A stretch of DNA of 64,000 nt from Streptomyces sp. NBC_00154 (GCF_026342835.1 NZ_JAPEMI010000001.1:2114501-2178500), one strand, 5' to 3'; positions 51,403 to 60,364 are shown, counted from the stretch's first letter. The notes: generated by a model not told the origin, from the letters alone. A program made the numbers and translations.

Positions 51403-52685
51403 TTGCCCTGGCCCTTCCGGTACCGCATGCCGTCCGCCTTCGGCATCCGCAGTCGCTGCGCGGAGAGAGAGAGGACGAGCAGCGTGACGATGTAGGGGGT
51501 GGCGCTCACGAACTCGGTGGGCACCGTGTCCGTGGCGAGGTACCACACCAGCACGGCGACGGCGACGACGGCGCTGGCCACGCCCTGGACGAAGCTCTTG
51601 CGGTAGAGCTTCAAGGCGGCGAGCGCGGCCAGCACGACGAACAGCAGGAGCAGCAGCGCGTGGACGGACTCGCCGCCGTTGCGCAGCTGGAGCGCGTCGG
51701 CGAAGCCGAACAGGCCCGCACCCATGGCGAGTCCGCCGGGCCGCCAGTTACCGAAGATCATCGCGGCGAGACCGATGTATCCGCGTCCGCCGGTCTGGCC
51801 CTCGTTGTAGATGTGCGAGGTCACCAGGGAGAGGAAGGCACCGCCGAGTCCGGCCATGCCGCCCGAGATGATCACCGCGATGTACTTGTAGCGGTAGACG
51901 TTCACGCCGAGCGATTCGGCGGCGACCGGGTTCTCGCCGCAGGAGCGCAGCCGCAGCCCGAACGAGGTCTTCCACAGGACGAAGAAGGTCACGACGAAGA
52001 GGACCGCGGCCAGGATCGTCAGCAGCGACACATTGGTGATCAGACCGCCGATGACACCGGCCACGTCGGAGACGAAGAACCAGTGATGCTTCTCGATCGA
52101 GTGCAGCCAGCCCGACAGGCCGGGAATCGTCACGGAGGTGATGTCGTCGGCCGGCGGTGACTGCTTGGGGCTGCCACCCTTGGCCGCCGCCTCACCCGTG
52201 TTGAACCAGAGCTTGGCGAAGTAGGTGGTGAACCCGAGCGCCAGGATGTTGATGGCGATACCGGAGATGATGTGGTCGACACCGAAGGTGACGGTCGCGA
52301 CGGCGTGCAGCAGCCCGCCGAGCATGCCGCCGATGACCCCGGCCAGCACACCGAGCCAGGGGCTGGTCTGCCAGCCGGCCCAGGCACCGAAGAACGTGCC
52401 GAGGATCATCATGCCTTCGAGGCCGATGTTGACCACACCGGCCCGCTCGGCCCACAGGCCGCCGAGACCGGCGAGCCCGATCGGCACGGCCATCGCGAGC
52501 GCCGCGCTGATCTGCCCGGCAGAGGTGACGTCCTGCGCGCCGGTGATGGCGCGCACCGCTGACAGCGCGAGCAGCGCGCCCGCGACGATCAGCAGGACGA
52601 CGGGGAAGGAGAGGCGGGTGCGGCCGCTGCCACCGGAGACCTTGGGGGCCGCGGGCGGCGGGGTGGAAGTCGCCGTGGCGGTCAC
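51399..52685 (-). CDS. Nucleoside ABC transporter permease 2 (NupQ/YufQ-like)
   Basis: A 428-residue inner-membrane subunit of the BmpA-type nucleoside importer, with about 10 hydrophobic helices starting at SFPVVLLIVAGALLALSAVR. The VVNIGLEGMMILGTFFGAWAG motif and the CGENPVAAESLGVNVYRYKY coupling segment are typical of this permease family (relatives of RbsC). It overlaps the preceding permease gene and cdd by four bases each. The N-terminal 25 residues are a Thr/Pro/Gly-rich leader. Confidence 0.92.
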   Translation of the reverse strand: MTATATSTPPPAAPKVSGGSGRTRLSFPVVLLIVAGALLALSAVRAITGAQDVTSAGQISAALAMAVPIGLAGLGGLWAERAGVVNIGLEGMMILGTFFGAWAGWQTSPWLGVLAGVIGGMLGGLLHAVATVTFGVDHIISGIAINILALGFTTYFAKLWFNTGEAAAKGGSPKQSPPADDITSVTIPGLSGWLHSIEKHHWFFVSDVAGVIGGLITNVSLLTILAAVLFVVTFFVLWKTSFGLRLRSCGENPVAAESLGVNVYRYKYIAVIISGGMAGLGGAFLSLVTSHIYNEGQTGGRGYIGLAAMIFGNWRPGGLAMGAGLFGFADALQLRNGGESVHALLLLLFVVLAALAALKLYRKSFVQGVASAVVAVAVLVWYLATDTVPTEFVSATPYIVTLLVLSLSAQRLRMPKADGMRYRKGQGK

Positions 52686-53797
52686 GCCGACACCTCCTGC
52701 TGGTCGGAGTTACGGGCGGCCTGTGCGGCGAGTTCCGCGCCGACCTTGCTCTGCTGGCGCTTGAGTCCGTAGCGGCGGACGACTTCGTACGCGATGACGA
52801 CGCACAGGACGATGACGCCCTGGATGACGCCGACGATCTCCTTGTCGTACCCCTCGAACTCGAGCTTTCCGGTGCCGCGCTCCAGGAAGCCCCAGAGCAG
52901 CGCGCCGAGCGCGATGCCGACGGGGTGGTTGCGGCCGAGGAGGGCGATGGCGATGCCGGTGAAGCCGATACCGATGGGGAAGTCGCCGCTGTACTCGTAG
53001 CTGTCGTTGAGCAGCGTCGGCATGCCGATGAGGCCGGCCACCGCGCCGGAGATCAGCATCGAGGTGACGACCATCTTCTTGACGTCGACACCGCTGGCCT
53101 CGGCCGCGGAGCCGGACTGGCCGACGGTACGCAGATCGAAGCCGAACCGGGTGCGCGAGAGCGTGAACCAGTAGGCGATGCCCGCGACGATCGCGACCAC
53201 GATGAAGCCCCAGACGGGCGTCGGGGTGGTCGGGAACTCGAAGAAGTGCGAGGACTCCGGGAGCGGGTTGGTGGAGATCTTCGTGCCGGCCTCGTCGAGG
53301 TGACCGAGGCGGCCCTGCTGGAGCAGGTAGCCGATGACGGCGGTCGCGATGGCGTTCAGCATGATCGTCGAGACGACCTCGCTGACGCCCCGGGTGACCT
53401 TGAGGACACCGGCGATCCCGGCCCACATCGCGCCGACGATCATCGCGGTGAGGATGATCAGCGGGATCTGGAGGGCGCCCGGCAGGGTCAGCGCGCCACC
53501 GACGGCGGCGGCGAAGAAGGCGGCGAGGCGGTACTGGCCGTCGACGCCGATGTTGAAGAGGTTCATCCGGAAGCCGACGGCAACCGCGAGACCTGCGAGG
53601 TAGTACGTCGTCGCCTTGTTGAGGATGTAGACCTGGCTGTCCGACTTCACCCCGTAGTCGAACATGATGCCGAACGCGCTGAACGGTTCCTTGCCGGTGG
53701 CGGCCAGCACGAGGGCGGTCACCAGGAACGCGACCACGATCGCGAGTACGGGGGCCGCGATCCCCAGGAGCAGCCGCTCCTTGTCGAACTTCTTCAT
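52682..53797 (-). CDS. Nucleoside ABC transporter permease 1 (NupP/YufP-like)
   Basis: A 371-residue permease pairing with the one downstream. About nine helices from LLLGIAAPVLAIVVAFLVTA; FRMNLFNIGVDGQYRLAAFF is the family hallmark (FNIGxEGQ in most relatives), followed by VSEVVSTIMLNAIA and the coupling segment TVGQSGSAAEASGVDVKKM. ATG 53797 overlaps the stop of the ATPase gene (53794) by four bases; its own stop overlaps the next permease. Confidence 0.92.
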   Translation of the reverse strand: MKKFDKERLLLGIAAPVLAIVVAFLVTALVLAATGKEPFSAFGIMFDYGVKSDSQVYILNKATTYYLAGLAVAVGFRMNLFNIGVDGQYRLAAFFAAAVGGALTLPGALQIPLIILTAMIVGAMWAGIAGVLKVTRGVSEVVSTIMLNAIATAVIGYLLQQGRLGHLDEAGTKISTNPLPESSHFFEFPTTPTPVWGFIVVAIVAGIAYWFTLSRTRFGFDLRTVGQSGSAAEASGVDVKKMVVTSMLISGAVAGLIGMPTLLNDSYEYSGDFPIGIGFTGIAIALLGRNHPVGIALGALLWGFLERGTGKLEFEGYDKEIVGVIQGVIVLCVVIAYEVVRRYGLKRQQSKVGAELAAQAARNSDQQEVSA

Positions 53798-55386
53798 CGG
53801 TCCTCTCCCCCGTTCCGGGGGTCGGTGTCGGCGGAGTCCGGACGGGACTCCGCATCCGTACCGGACTCGGTCGGCGCCTCGAGATGGCCGCTGGCCGCTC
53901 CCGTCATCGCCGAGCCGAGCTCTTCCGGGGTGATGGTCGCCGGGTCGGCGTCCGCGACCAGCCGGCCGCGGTACATGACGCGCAGGGTGTCGGAGAGCCC
54001 GATCAGCTCGTCCAGGTCGGCGGAGATCAGCAGCACCGCCAGACCCTCGCGACGCGCCTCGCGGATCTGGTCCCAGATCTGCGCCTGCGCGCCGACGTCC
54101 ACGCCCCGGGTGGGGTGCGCGGCGATCAGCAGCTTCGGGGAGTGGCTCATCTCGCGGCCGACGATCAGCTTCTGCTGGTTGCCGCCGGAGAGCGAGGCCG
54201 CTGTGACCTCGATGCCGGGGGTGCGGACGTCGTACTCGCGCACGATCCGCTCGGTGTCCGCGCGGGCCGCCTTGAGGTCGAGGAACGCGCCCTTGCTGTT
54301 GGGCCGCTCGGTGACATGACCGAGGATGCGGTTCTCCCAGAGCGGGGCTTCCAGCAGCAGTCCGTGCCGGTGGCGGTCCTCCGGGATGACGGCCATGCCG
54401 TCCTCCCGGCGCTTGCGCGTCGGGGTTCGGGAGATGTCGGCGCCGTCCAGGGTGAGCACGCCGTGGTCGAGGGCGCGCATGCCCATGATGGCGTCGACCA
54501 GTTCGGACTGGCCGTTGCCCTCGACGCCCGCGATGCCGAGGACCTCGCCCTTGTGGATGGTGAAGGTGATGCCGTCGAGCACGGCACGCACCACTCCGTC
54601 CGGGTCGGTCGCGGTCAGTCGCAGGTCGTCGACGGTGAGCATCGGCGTGTCGGTGACGGTCGACTCGCGGGTCTCCGGCGACGGCAGCTCGCTGCCGACC
54701 ATCAGCTCGGCGAGCTGCTTGGTCGTGGTGTTCGCCGGGTCGGCGGTGCCCACCGTCGTACCGCGCCGGATCACCGTGATCTCGTCGGCGACGGAGAGCA
54801 CCTCGCCGAGCTTGTGCGAGATGAAGATGACGGTCAGGCCTTCGGCCTTGAGCTCGCGCAGGTTGTCGAAGAGTCCGTCGACCTCCTGCGGCACGAGGAC
54901 GGCGGTCGGCTCGTCGAGGATCAGCGTGCGGGCACCGCGGTAGAGGACCTTGAGGATTTCCACGCGCTGGCGGTCGGCGACGCCGAGGTCCTCGACCATG
55001 GCGTCCGGACGGACGCCGAGGCCGTACGCGTCGGAGATCTCCTTGATCCTGGCGCGGGCCCGGTCGCCGATCCCGAACAGCTTCTCGGAGCCGAGGACGA
55101 CGTTCTCCAGGACGGTCAGGTAGTCGGCGAGCATGAAGTGCTGGTGCACCATGCCGATGCCGCGTGCGATGGCGTCGCCGGGGTTGTGGAACGAGACCTG
55201 CTCGCCGTCCACCGCGATGGTGCCCTCGTCCGGCTTCTGCATGCCGTACAGGATCTTCATCAGAGTGGACTTGCCGGCGCCGTTCTCGCCGACGAGAGCG
55301 TGGACGGTGCCGCGGCGCACGGTGATGTCGATGTCGTGGTTGGCCACGACCCCGGGGAATCGCTTGGTGATGCCGCGGAGCTCCAC
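53794..55386 (-). CDS. Nucleoside ABC transporter ATP-binding protein (two NBDs)
   Basis: A 530-residue double nucleotide-binding subunit. First half: Walker A GENGAGKST, Walker B LILDEPTAVL, with the degenerate signature LGVADRQRVEIL. Second half: Walker A-like GVEGNGQSEL, signature LSGGNQQKL, Walker B-like LLIAAHPTRGVDVGA, the usual pattern for the BmpA/YufO group. The start is odd: GTG 55386 gives VELRGITKRF but has no ribosome site, while AAGGAGAG at about 55421-55428 is followed in frame by VINASSSPHA without an ATG, GTG or TTG. First gene after a regulon operator. Confidence 0.9.
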   Translation of the reverse strand: MELRGITKRFPGVVANHDIDITVRRGTVHALVGENGAGKSTLMKILYGMQKPDEGTIAVDGEQVSFHNPGDAIARGIGMVHQHFMLADYLTVLENVVLGSEKLFGIGDRARARIKEISDAYGLGVRPDAMVEDLGVADRQRVEILKVLYRGARTLILDEPTAVLVPQEVDGLFDNLRELKAEGLTVIFISHKLGEVLSVADEITVIRRGTTVGTADPANTTTKQLAELMVGSELPSPETRESTVTDTPMLTVDDLRLTATDPDGVVRAVLDGITFTIHKGEVLGIAGVEGNGQSELVDAIMGMRALDHGVLTLDGADISRTPTRKRREDGMAVIPEDRHRHGLLLEAPLWENRILGHVTERPNSKGAFLDLKAARADTERIVREYDVRTPGIEVTAASLSGGNQQKLIVGREMSHSPKLLIAAHPTRGVDVGAQAQIWDQIREARREGLAVLLISADLDELIGLSDTLRVMYRGRLVADADPATITPEELGSAMTGAASGHLEAPTESGTDAESRPDSADTDPRNGGEDR

Positions 55387-55498
55387 GGCATGAGGACTGC
55401 TGGACGCGTTGATGACGCACTCTCCTTGACAGGAGCGGAGGCGGAGGCGGTGAGGACGCAGGCGAGGGGGCGAAAAAAGGTACCGCGTCCGGCGGACG

Positions 55499-55510
55499 CT
55501 ACGCGCGTAG
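55499..55510. promoter_or_regulatory. Nucleoside regulon operator CTACGCGCGTAG (ABC-cdd operon)
   Basis: Exact 12-bp palindrome 112 bases upstream of the ATPase start (minus strand), in the 269-base gap after the nucleoside-binding lipoprotein gene. The gap therefore holds a second promoter under the same control. A 7-bp hairpin (55527-55533 with 55540-55546) follows. Confidence 0.85.
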
Positions 55511-55598
55511 CGCCACCGAATCGTTGGCCACCCGGTAGCGGGTGGCAGACCGTGTGCGTACGGCTACGGAAATGCAGGGTCCGGGCATGTACGCGAAA

Positions 55599-55643
55599 TC
55601 GGGGCCCGGGCGAGCAACCGAAGCAGCTCCCCGCGGGCCCCGA
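55599..55643. terminator. Stem-loop after the nucleoside-binding lipoprotein gene
   Basis: TCGGGGCCCG (55599-55608) pairs exactly with CGGGCCCCGA (55634-55643), loop 25 bases, 12 bases after the lipoprotein gene stop (55656, minus strand). Confidence 0.7.
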
Positions 55644-55655
55644 TCGACGGGAGGA

Positions 55656-56696
55656 TCAGAGCGTGGTCTTGACCGTGATCGTGCCGTCGACGATCTTCTT
55701 CTTCGCCTCGTCGAGCTTGGCCTGGATGTCCGTGATGTGGTCACCCGTGGTGGTCAGCGAAACGCCGCCCTTGGCCAGGGAGTACGTCTGGACGCCGGTG
55801 AGCGGCTTGCCGTCCTTGACGGACTTGATCAGGTCGTAGACACCGGCGTCGACGTTCTTGACGACCGAGGTCAGGATCGAGTCCTTGTACTTCGACAGCG
55901 CCGGGTCCAGAGCCTGGTCGGAGTCGACACCGATGGCCCAGGCGCCCTTCTGACCTGCGACGGCCTCGATCGTGCCGGCACCCGAACCGCCCGCGGCGGC
56001 GAAGATGACGTCCGCACCCTTGTCGAGCATGCCCTTGGCGGCGGCCTTGCCCTTGTCGGGGCTGCCGAAGCCGGACAGGTCCGAACCGGTGGACAGGTAC
56101 TGGATCTGCACCTTGGCCTTCGGGTTCGTGTCCAGGACACCCTGCTGGTAGCCGGCGGCGAACTTCTTGATCAGCGGAAGGTCCACACCGCCGATGAAGC
56201 CGACCTGGCCGTCCTTCGACTTCAGCGCGGCCGCGACACCGGCGAGGTACGAGCCCTGCTCCTCGGTGAACACGATGGAGGCGACGTTCTTGGCGTCGGA
56301 AACGGAGTCGACCAGGCCGAAGTCGACCTTCGGGTACTTCGGGGCGATCTTGTCGACCGCGTCCTTGTACGCGAAGCCGATCGCGATGACCGGGTTGTAG
56401 CCACCCTCGGCGAGCGACTCCAGACGCTGCTCGCGGTCGGCGGGGGTCTCACCGTTCTTGGCGGTGAGCTCCTTCGTCTGGGCCTTGAACTCGGCCTTGG
56501 CCTTGTCCAGGCCGCGAGCGGCGGAGTCGTTGAACGAGTTGTCGCCACGGCCGCCCACGTCGAAGGCCATGCCGATCTTCATCTGGCCCTTGTCGGAGCT
56601 GGTGCTCTCGTCGGACGACTTGCCACACGCGGTGGCGGTGAGCGCGAGAGCCGCAGTGACGGCACACGCAGCGGTGATCTTGGATACCCGGCGCAA
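55656..56696 (-). CDS. BMP family nucleoside-binding lipoprotein
   Basis: A 346-residue substrate-binding lipoprotein for the ABC importer encoded downstream. TTG 56696 follows GAAGGAGCC; signal peptide with lipobox TATAC. The mature protein has Bmp/PnrA motifs: GMAFDVGGRGDNSFNDSAAR at the start, GFAYKDAV, VASIVFTEEQGSYLAGVAA, VGFIGGVDLPLIKKFAAGY and DVIFAAAGGSGAGTIEA. PnrA-type proteins bind purine and pyrimidine nucleosides. It is separated from the ATPase gene by a terminator and a second operator, allowing higher expression of the binding protein. Confidence 0.94.
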   Translation of the reverse strand: MRRVSKITAACAVTAALALTATACGKSSDESTSSDKGQMKIGMAFDVGGRGDNSFNDSAARGLDKAKAEFKAQTKELTAKNGETPADREQRLESLAEGGYNPVIAIGFAYKDAVDKIAPKYPKVDFGLVDSVSDAKNVASIVFTEEQGSYLAGVAAALKSKDGQVGFIGGVDLPLIKKFAAGYQQGVLDTNPKAKVQIQYLSTGSDLSGFGSPDKGKAAAKGMLDKGADVIFAAAGGSGAGTIEAVAGQKGAWAIGVDSDQALDPALSKYKDSILTSVVKNVDAGVYDLIKSVKDGKPLTGVQTYSLAKGGVSLTTTGDHITDIQAKLDEAKKKIVDGTITVKTTL

Positions 56697-56756
56697 GGGA
56701 AGGCTCCTTCAAACCTGACCGAAGCGCCTCTTCCGGCGCTGGTTTCGCCGCGATCG

Positions 56757-56768
56757 TAACGCGCGTAG
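56757..56768. promoter_or_regulatory. Degenerate nucleoside regulon operator (binding lipoprotein gene)
   Basis: TAACGCGCGTAG keeps the right half and centre of CTACGCGCGTAG but differs at the first two positions of the left half. It is 60 bases upstream of the TTG start at 56696 (minus strand). Its inclusion rests on position and on the function of the gene. Confidence 0.65.
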
Positions 56769-56834
56769 ATGTCAGATAAAGCCCTGTACGGAAGCCGTTA
56801 TCGGATCGTCGCGAACCGGCGGTGACCTGTCCGG

Positions 56835-58100
56835 TTACGAGCGGTTACCGTCGAGCAAAGCCGCGGCGGTGAACAGCTCCACGCCAACAGTGATCGCCTC
56901 CTCGTCCGCATCGAAGTCTCCGCGGTGCAGGTCAAGACGCCGGGTGTCTCCGGGCGTACGCACGCCGAGCCGTGCCATGGCCCCCGGAACGTGCTCCAGA
57001 TACCAGGAGAAGTCCTCCCCGCCGAGGCTCTGCTCGGTGTCCTCGATCGCATACGATCCGCGGCGCCCGGCCATGGCGGCGGCCAGCAGCTCGGTCGTCC
57101 CCAGGTCGTTCACGACCGGCGGGACCCCACGGACGTAGTTGATCACGGACTTGGCCCGGTACATTCCGGCCACCTCGTCGATGGCGGCATGGACCAGATC
57201 CGGCGCCTCCCGCCACGCCGCCAGATCCAGGCAGCGGACCGTCCCGGACAGTTCGGCGTGCTGCGGGATCACATTGCACGCGTGCCCGGCCACCAGCCGC
57301 CCCCAGGTGACCGCGAGCCCCCAGCGGGCGTCGACCCGGCGGGCGAGCAGCGCGGGCACCTCGGTGGCCACCTTCGCGGCGGCGGTGACCAGGTCGGTGG
57401 TCAGATGCGGACGGGCGGTGTGACCGCCGGGTCCGTCCAGGGTGACCTCCAGCCGGTCGCAGGCCGAGGTGATCGGCCCGGCCCGCAGCCCGATCCTCCC
57501 CACATCGACCCTCGGGTCGCAGTGCACCCCGATGATCCGCCCGACGCCCTCCAGCACCCCGGCCTCGATCGCATCGGCCGCCCCACCGGGCAGCACCTCC
57601 TCGGCGGGCTGGAAGATCAGCCGCACGGGGTGCGGCAGCAGCCCCTGCCGGTCGAGCTCGGCGAGGACGAGCCCGGCGCCGAGGACGGTCGTGGTGTGAA
57701 TGTCGTGCCCACAGGCATGTGCCCGGTCCGGGACGGTGGAGCGGTAGGGAACGCCGGTCTTGGTGTCCGGAATGGGCAGGGCGTCGATGTCCGCGCGCAG
57801 GGCGAGCATGGGCCGCGTGTCGCCCGCCCGCCGGTCACCGCCCTCGTCCGAGCTCCGTGCCCCTCCCGATGTGCCCACGTCGCAGATCAGCCCGGTCCCG
57901 GTGGAGAGCACCCGGGGTTCGAGCCCGGCCTTCTCCAGCCGGGCCTTGATGGCCGCGGTGGTACGGAACTCCTGGTTGCCGAGCTCGGGGTGCATGTGCA
58001 GATCGCGCCGGAAGGCGATCAGCTCTGCCCGCAGGGGTTCGGGCAGTGTGCCGGGCAGGGAGGCGTCCTCGGGCAGCTCGGGATCGGACTCGCGGGACAT
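56835..58100 (-). CDS. M20 family amidohydrolase
   Basis: A zinc-dependent M20D-type peptidase/amidohydrolase of about 421 residues. Visible: RRDLHMHPELGNQEFRT, LALRADIDALPI, HACGHDIHTTTVLGAGLVLA (metal ligands), FQPAEEVLPGGAADAIEAGV with catalytic Glu, the dimerisation domain DGPGGHTARPH, and SLGGEDFSWYLE. Relatives hydrolyse N-acyl or N-acetyl amino acids and indole-3-acetyl conjugates; the substrate is unknown. ATG 58100 is preferred; GTG 58112 is possible. The nucleoside-binding lipoprotein gene lies upstream of its stop but on its own operator. Confidence 0.9.
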   Translation of the reverse strand: MSRESDPELPEDASLPGTLPEPLRAELIAFRRDLHMHPELGNQEFRTTAAIKARLEKAGLEPRVLSTGTGLICDVGTSGGARSSDEGGDRRAGDTRPMLALRADIDALPIPDTKTGVPYRSTVPDRAHACGHDIHTTTVLGAGLVLAELDRQGLLPHPVRLIFQPAEEVLPGGAADAIEAGVLEGVGRIIGVHCDPRVDVGRIGLRAGPITSACDRLEVTLDGPGGHTARPHLTTDLVTAAAKVATEVPALLARRVDARWGLAVTWGRLVAGHACNVIPQHAELSGTVRCLDLAAWREAPDLVHAAIDEVAGMYRAKSVINYVRGVPPVVNDLGTTELLAAAMAGRRGSYAIEDTEQSLGGEDFSWYLEHVPGAMARLGVRTPGDTRRLDLHRGDFDADEEAITVGVELFTAAALLDGNRS

Positions 58101-58349
58101 CAAGTGGTTCACCTGGTGAAGGGTAGGCCCCTTGCCCCCTCAACTGACCACAGATCAACAAAAGTTCAGCCGCATAGAGGAACAAAATACGGCGTCGGAG
58201 CGTGTGCCGTGAGATGGAGGTGGGTAAACTCACCCGTTTTCCCCCGAAGGCGTGCGCCGCGACCCGCCGGTCGGTCCGGACTCCACACGGCTTACGCTCC
58301 GTCGCCGGCCCGCTCGGTTCGAGTGCGTCGTACAAAGGACCGCCGGCGG

Positions 58350-59405
58350 CTACGCCTCCGTGACCGCCGTCGCCCGCCACGGGGCCAGCCGCTGTACGTC
58401 GCGTGCCGTCTCCGTGACTCCGCTCAGGAATCCCTGCGCGCGCGGCGACGCTGTGTCCCGCAGCCACTCCGGGGCGATGTCGCAGACCGCGACCTTGACC
58501 TCGGTGCCGACCAGTGCGAGTGGCAGTGTGTGGACGACCGTGGACGGGAAGCTCAGGACCGTGCGGCCGATCGGGCCGCGGCGGGCGATGAGTTCCAGAG
58601 GGAGGTCCGGGCGGACGATCTCCAGGCCGGTGGCGGCTTCCAGGGCGTGGAGTTTGTCGGCGGACTCCCGGCGGTGGGCGAAGTAGCGGGTCGCTCCGTG
58701 GGTCCGGGCCAGGGCGGAGACCGCCTCCAGATACTGCTCCTGGTCGATGACGCCCGTCTCGACCAGGGATGTGCCGACCAGGTCCGCGCCCCGGGTGAGC
58801 AGCGGCGGACCGAAGCGGGCGCGGGTCCAGGCAAAGGTGTTGGGGGTGACCGTGATGCCGGCCGGAGCCTCGACCGGCATCGCTGTGAACACCTCGACCG
58901 TACGGGTCCTCGACGGGGTGAAGCGGCGGCGGGCGGTGGCCGTGACCGGGGCCAGGACCAGTTCGCGCGCGCCCGATCTGCCACGCCGGTGCCAGCGCAC
59001 CAGCCGTTCGCCGCGCGCCAGTTGGGCGACGAACTCCATCGTGGCCGTGCCGTCGTCGACCACCGTGAGGCGTCGGGCGCGGACCATCGTGAGGAGCAGC
59101 TGCACATAGCGGGAGAACGGGTCGCCGATCACGATCCGGTCCGCCCTGCGCAGCAGTCCCGTCAGTTCGCGCAGGGCCTTCAGCGGCGCACCCGCGCCGC
59201 CGCGCGCCTCCTGCCAGCGCACGGTGGCGCCCTCGTCGCGGGCCAGCTCCGCCATCCGGCGCAGCTGACCGCGCGACATCGGGTCGACCGGGGGGAGGAC
59301 GACGACCGTCATGTCCGAGCGGACCAGGTCGTCGCCTCCCTCTGTGTAGGCCCACTCCAGGACGTTCAGGAGCTGGACCGGGCTCTCGACGAAGGCGAGG
59401 TTCAC
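58350..59405 (-). CDS. Polysialyltransferase-like glycosyltransferase
   Basis: A 351-residue GT-B-like protein. The start NLAFVESPVQLLNVLEW is characteristic of bacterial sialyl/polysialyltransferases (GT52 and POLYST groups); VVDDGTA fits their (D/E)(D/E)G motif, YFAHRRES stands where the HP motif is expected (His kept, Pro replaced by Arg), and SFPSTVVHTLPLALVG fits the S/T motif. It probably transfers CMP-activated Kdn or a related nonulosonate to a wall polymer in the cytoplasm. It is 11 bases downstream of the neuB-like gene, so one operon. Confidence 0.8.
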   Translation of the reverse strand: MNLAFVESPVQLLNVLEWAYTEGGDDLVRSDMTVVVLPPVDPMSRGQLRRMAELARDEGATVRWQEARGGAGAPLKALRELTGLLRRADRIVIGDPFSRYVQLLLTMVRARRLTVVDDGTATMEFVAQLARGERLVRWHRRGRSGARELVLAPVTATARRRFTPSRTRTVEVFTAMPVEAPAGITVTPNTFAWTRARFGPPLLTRGADLVGTSLVETGVIDQEQYLEAVSALARTHGATRYFAHRRESADKLHALEAATGLEIVRPDLPLELIARRGPIGRTVLSFPSTVVHTLPLALVGTEVKVAVCDIAPEWLRDTASPRAQGFLSGVTETARDVQRLAPWRATAVTEA

Positions 59406-59416
59406 CGGTCGGCCCG

Positions 59417-60352
59417 TCAGACCGCGGCCAGCTCGGCGGCCGGGGCCGCCTCGGTGTTCTCGGCGACGACGCCCGCGACCCGGCGGAGCTTCTTCATCGG
59501 GCCGAGCTCGGACTCGTACACCTTCTTGACGCCGTCACCGAGGGAGGCCTCGATGGTGCGGATGTCGCGGACGAGGCGGGTGAGGCCCTGCGGCTCGACC
59601 GAGGCGGCCTGGTCGGAGCCCCACATGGCGCGGTCGAGAGTGATGTGACGCTCGACGAACGCGGCGCCGAGGGCGACGGCGGCGAGGGTCGTCTGGAGGC
59701 CGGTCTCGTGGCCGCTGTAGCCGATCGGGACGTTCGGGTACTCCTGCTGGAGGGTGTTGATGACGCGCAGGTTCAGCTCCTCCGCCTTCGCGGGGTACGT
59801 CGAAGTGGCGTGGCAGAGCAGGATGTTGTCGCTGCCGAGGACCTCGACCGCGTGCCGGATCTGGCGCGGCGTCGACATGCCGGTGGAGAGGATGATCGTG
59901 CGGCCGGTGGCACGCAGCGAGCGGAGCAGCTCGTCGTCGGTCAGCGAGGCCGAGGCGACCTTGTGGGCGGGGACGTCGAACTTCTCCAGGAAGGCGACGG
60001 CCTCGGTGTCCCACGGGGAGGCGAACCAGTCGATGCCGCGCTTGGCGCAGTGGTCGGAGATGGCCTGGTACTCGGCCTCGCCGAACTCGACGCGGTGGCG
60101 GTAGTCGATGTACGTCATCCGGCCCCAGGGGGTGTCGCGCTCGATGTCCCACTGGTCGCGCGGGGTGCAGATCTCCGGGGTGCGCTTCTGGAACTTGACG
60201 GCGTCACAGCCGGCTTCGGCGGCCACGTCGATCAGCGCGAGGGCGTTGTCGAGGTCACCGTTGTGGTTGATGCCGATCTCGCCGGTGATGTAGACGGACT
60301 GACCGGGGCCGGCGGTGCGGGTGCCGAGGGTGCGCAGGCGGGAGGTGCTCAT
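59417..60352 (-). CDS. NeuB-type nonulosonate (sialic acid/Kdn) synthase
   Basis: Condenses phosphoenolpyruvate with a hexose or N-acyl mannosamine (phosphate) to a nine-carbon sugar acid. 311 residues forming the NeuB TIM barrel: ITGEIGINHNGDLDNA, CDAVKFQKRTPE, DWFASPWD, ILSTGMSTPRQI and VPIGYSGHETG. The C-terminal SAF (antifreeze-like) domain of classic NeuB, about 60 residues, is missing; the protein ends in an Ala/Glu tail. The product may be Kdn, known in Streptomyces wall polymers (inference). It lies 12 bases after the cytidylyltransferase gene on the same strand. Confidence 0.92.
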   Translation of the reverse strand: MSTSRLRTLGTRTAGPGQSVYITGEIGINHNGDLDNALALIDVAAEAGCDAVKFQKRTPEICTPRDQWDIERDTPWGRMTYIDYRHRVEFGEAEYQAISDHCAKRGIDWFASPWDTEAVAFLEKFDVPAHKVASASLTDDELLRSLRATGRTIILSTGMSTPRQIRHAVEVLGSDNILLCHATSTYPAKAEELNLRVINTLQQEYPNVPIGYSGHETGLQTTLAAVALGAAFVERHITLDRAMWGSDQAASVEPQGLTRLVRDIRTIEASLGDGVKKVYESELGPMKKLRRVAGVVAENTEAAPAAELAAV

Positions 60353-60364
60353 GAGGGTGTTTCC

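Noticed and set aside
53855..55420. A second minus-strand frame overlapping the nucleoside ABC ATPase gene
   Set aside because: It is an Arg/Pro/His-rich frame-shifted shadow of the ATPase, which has intact Walker and signature motifs.
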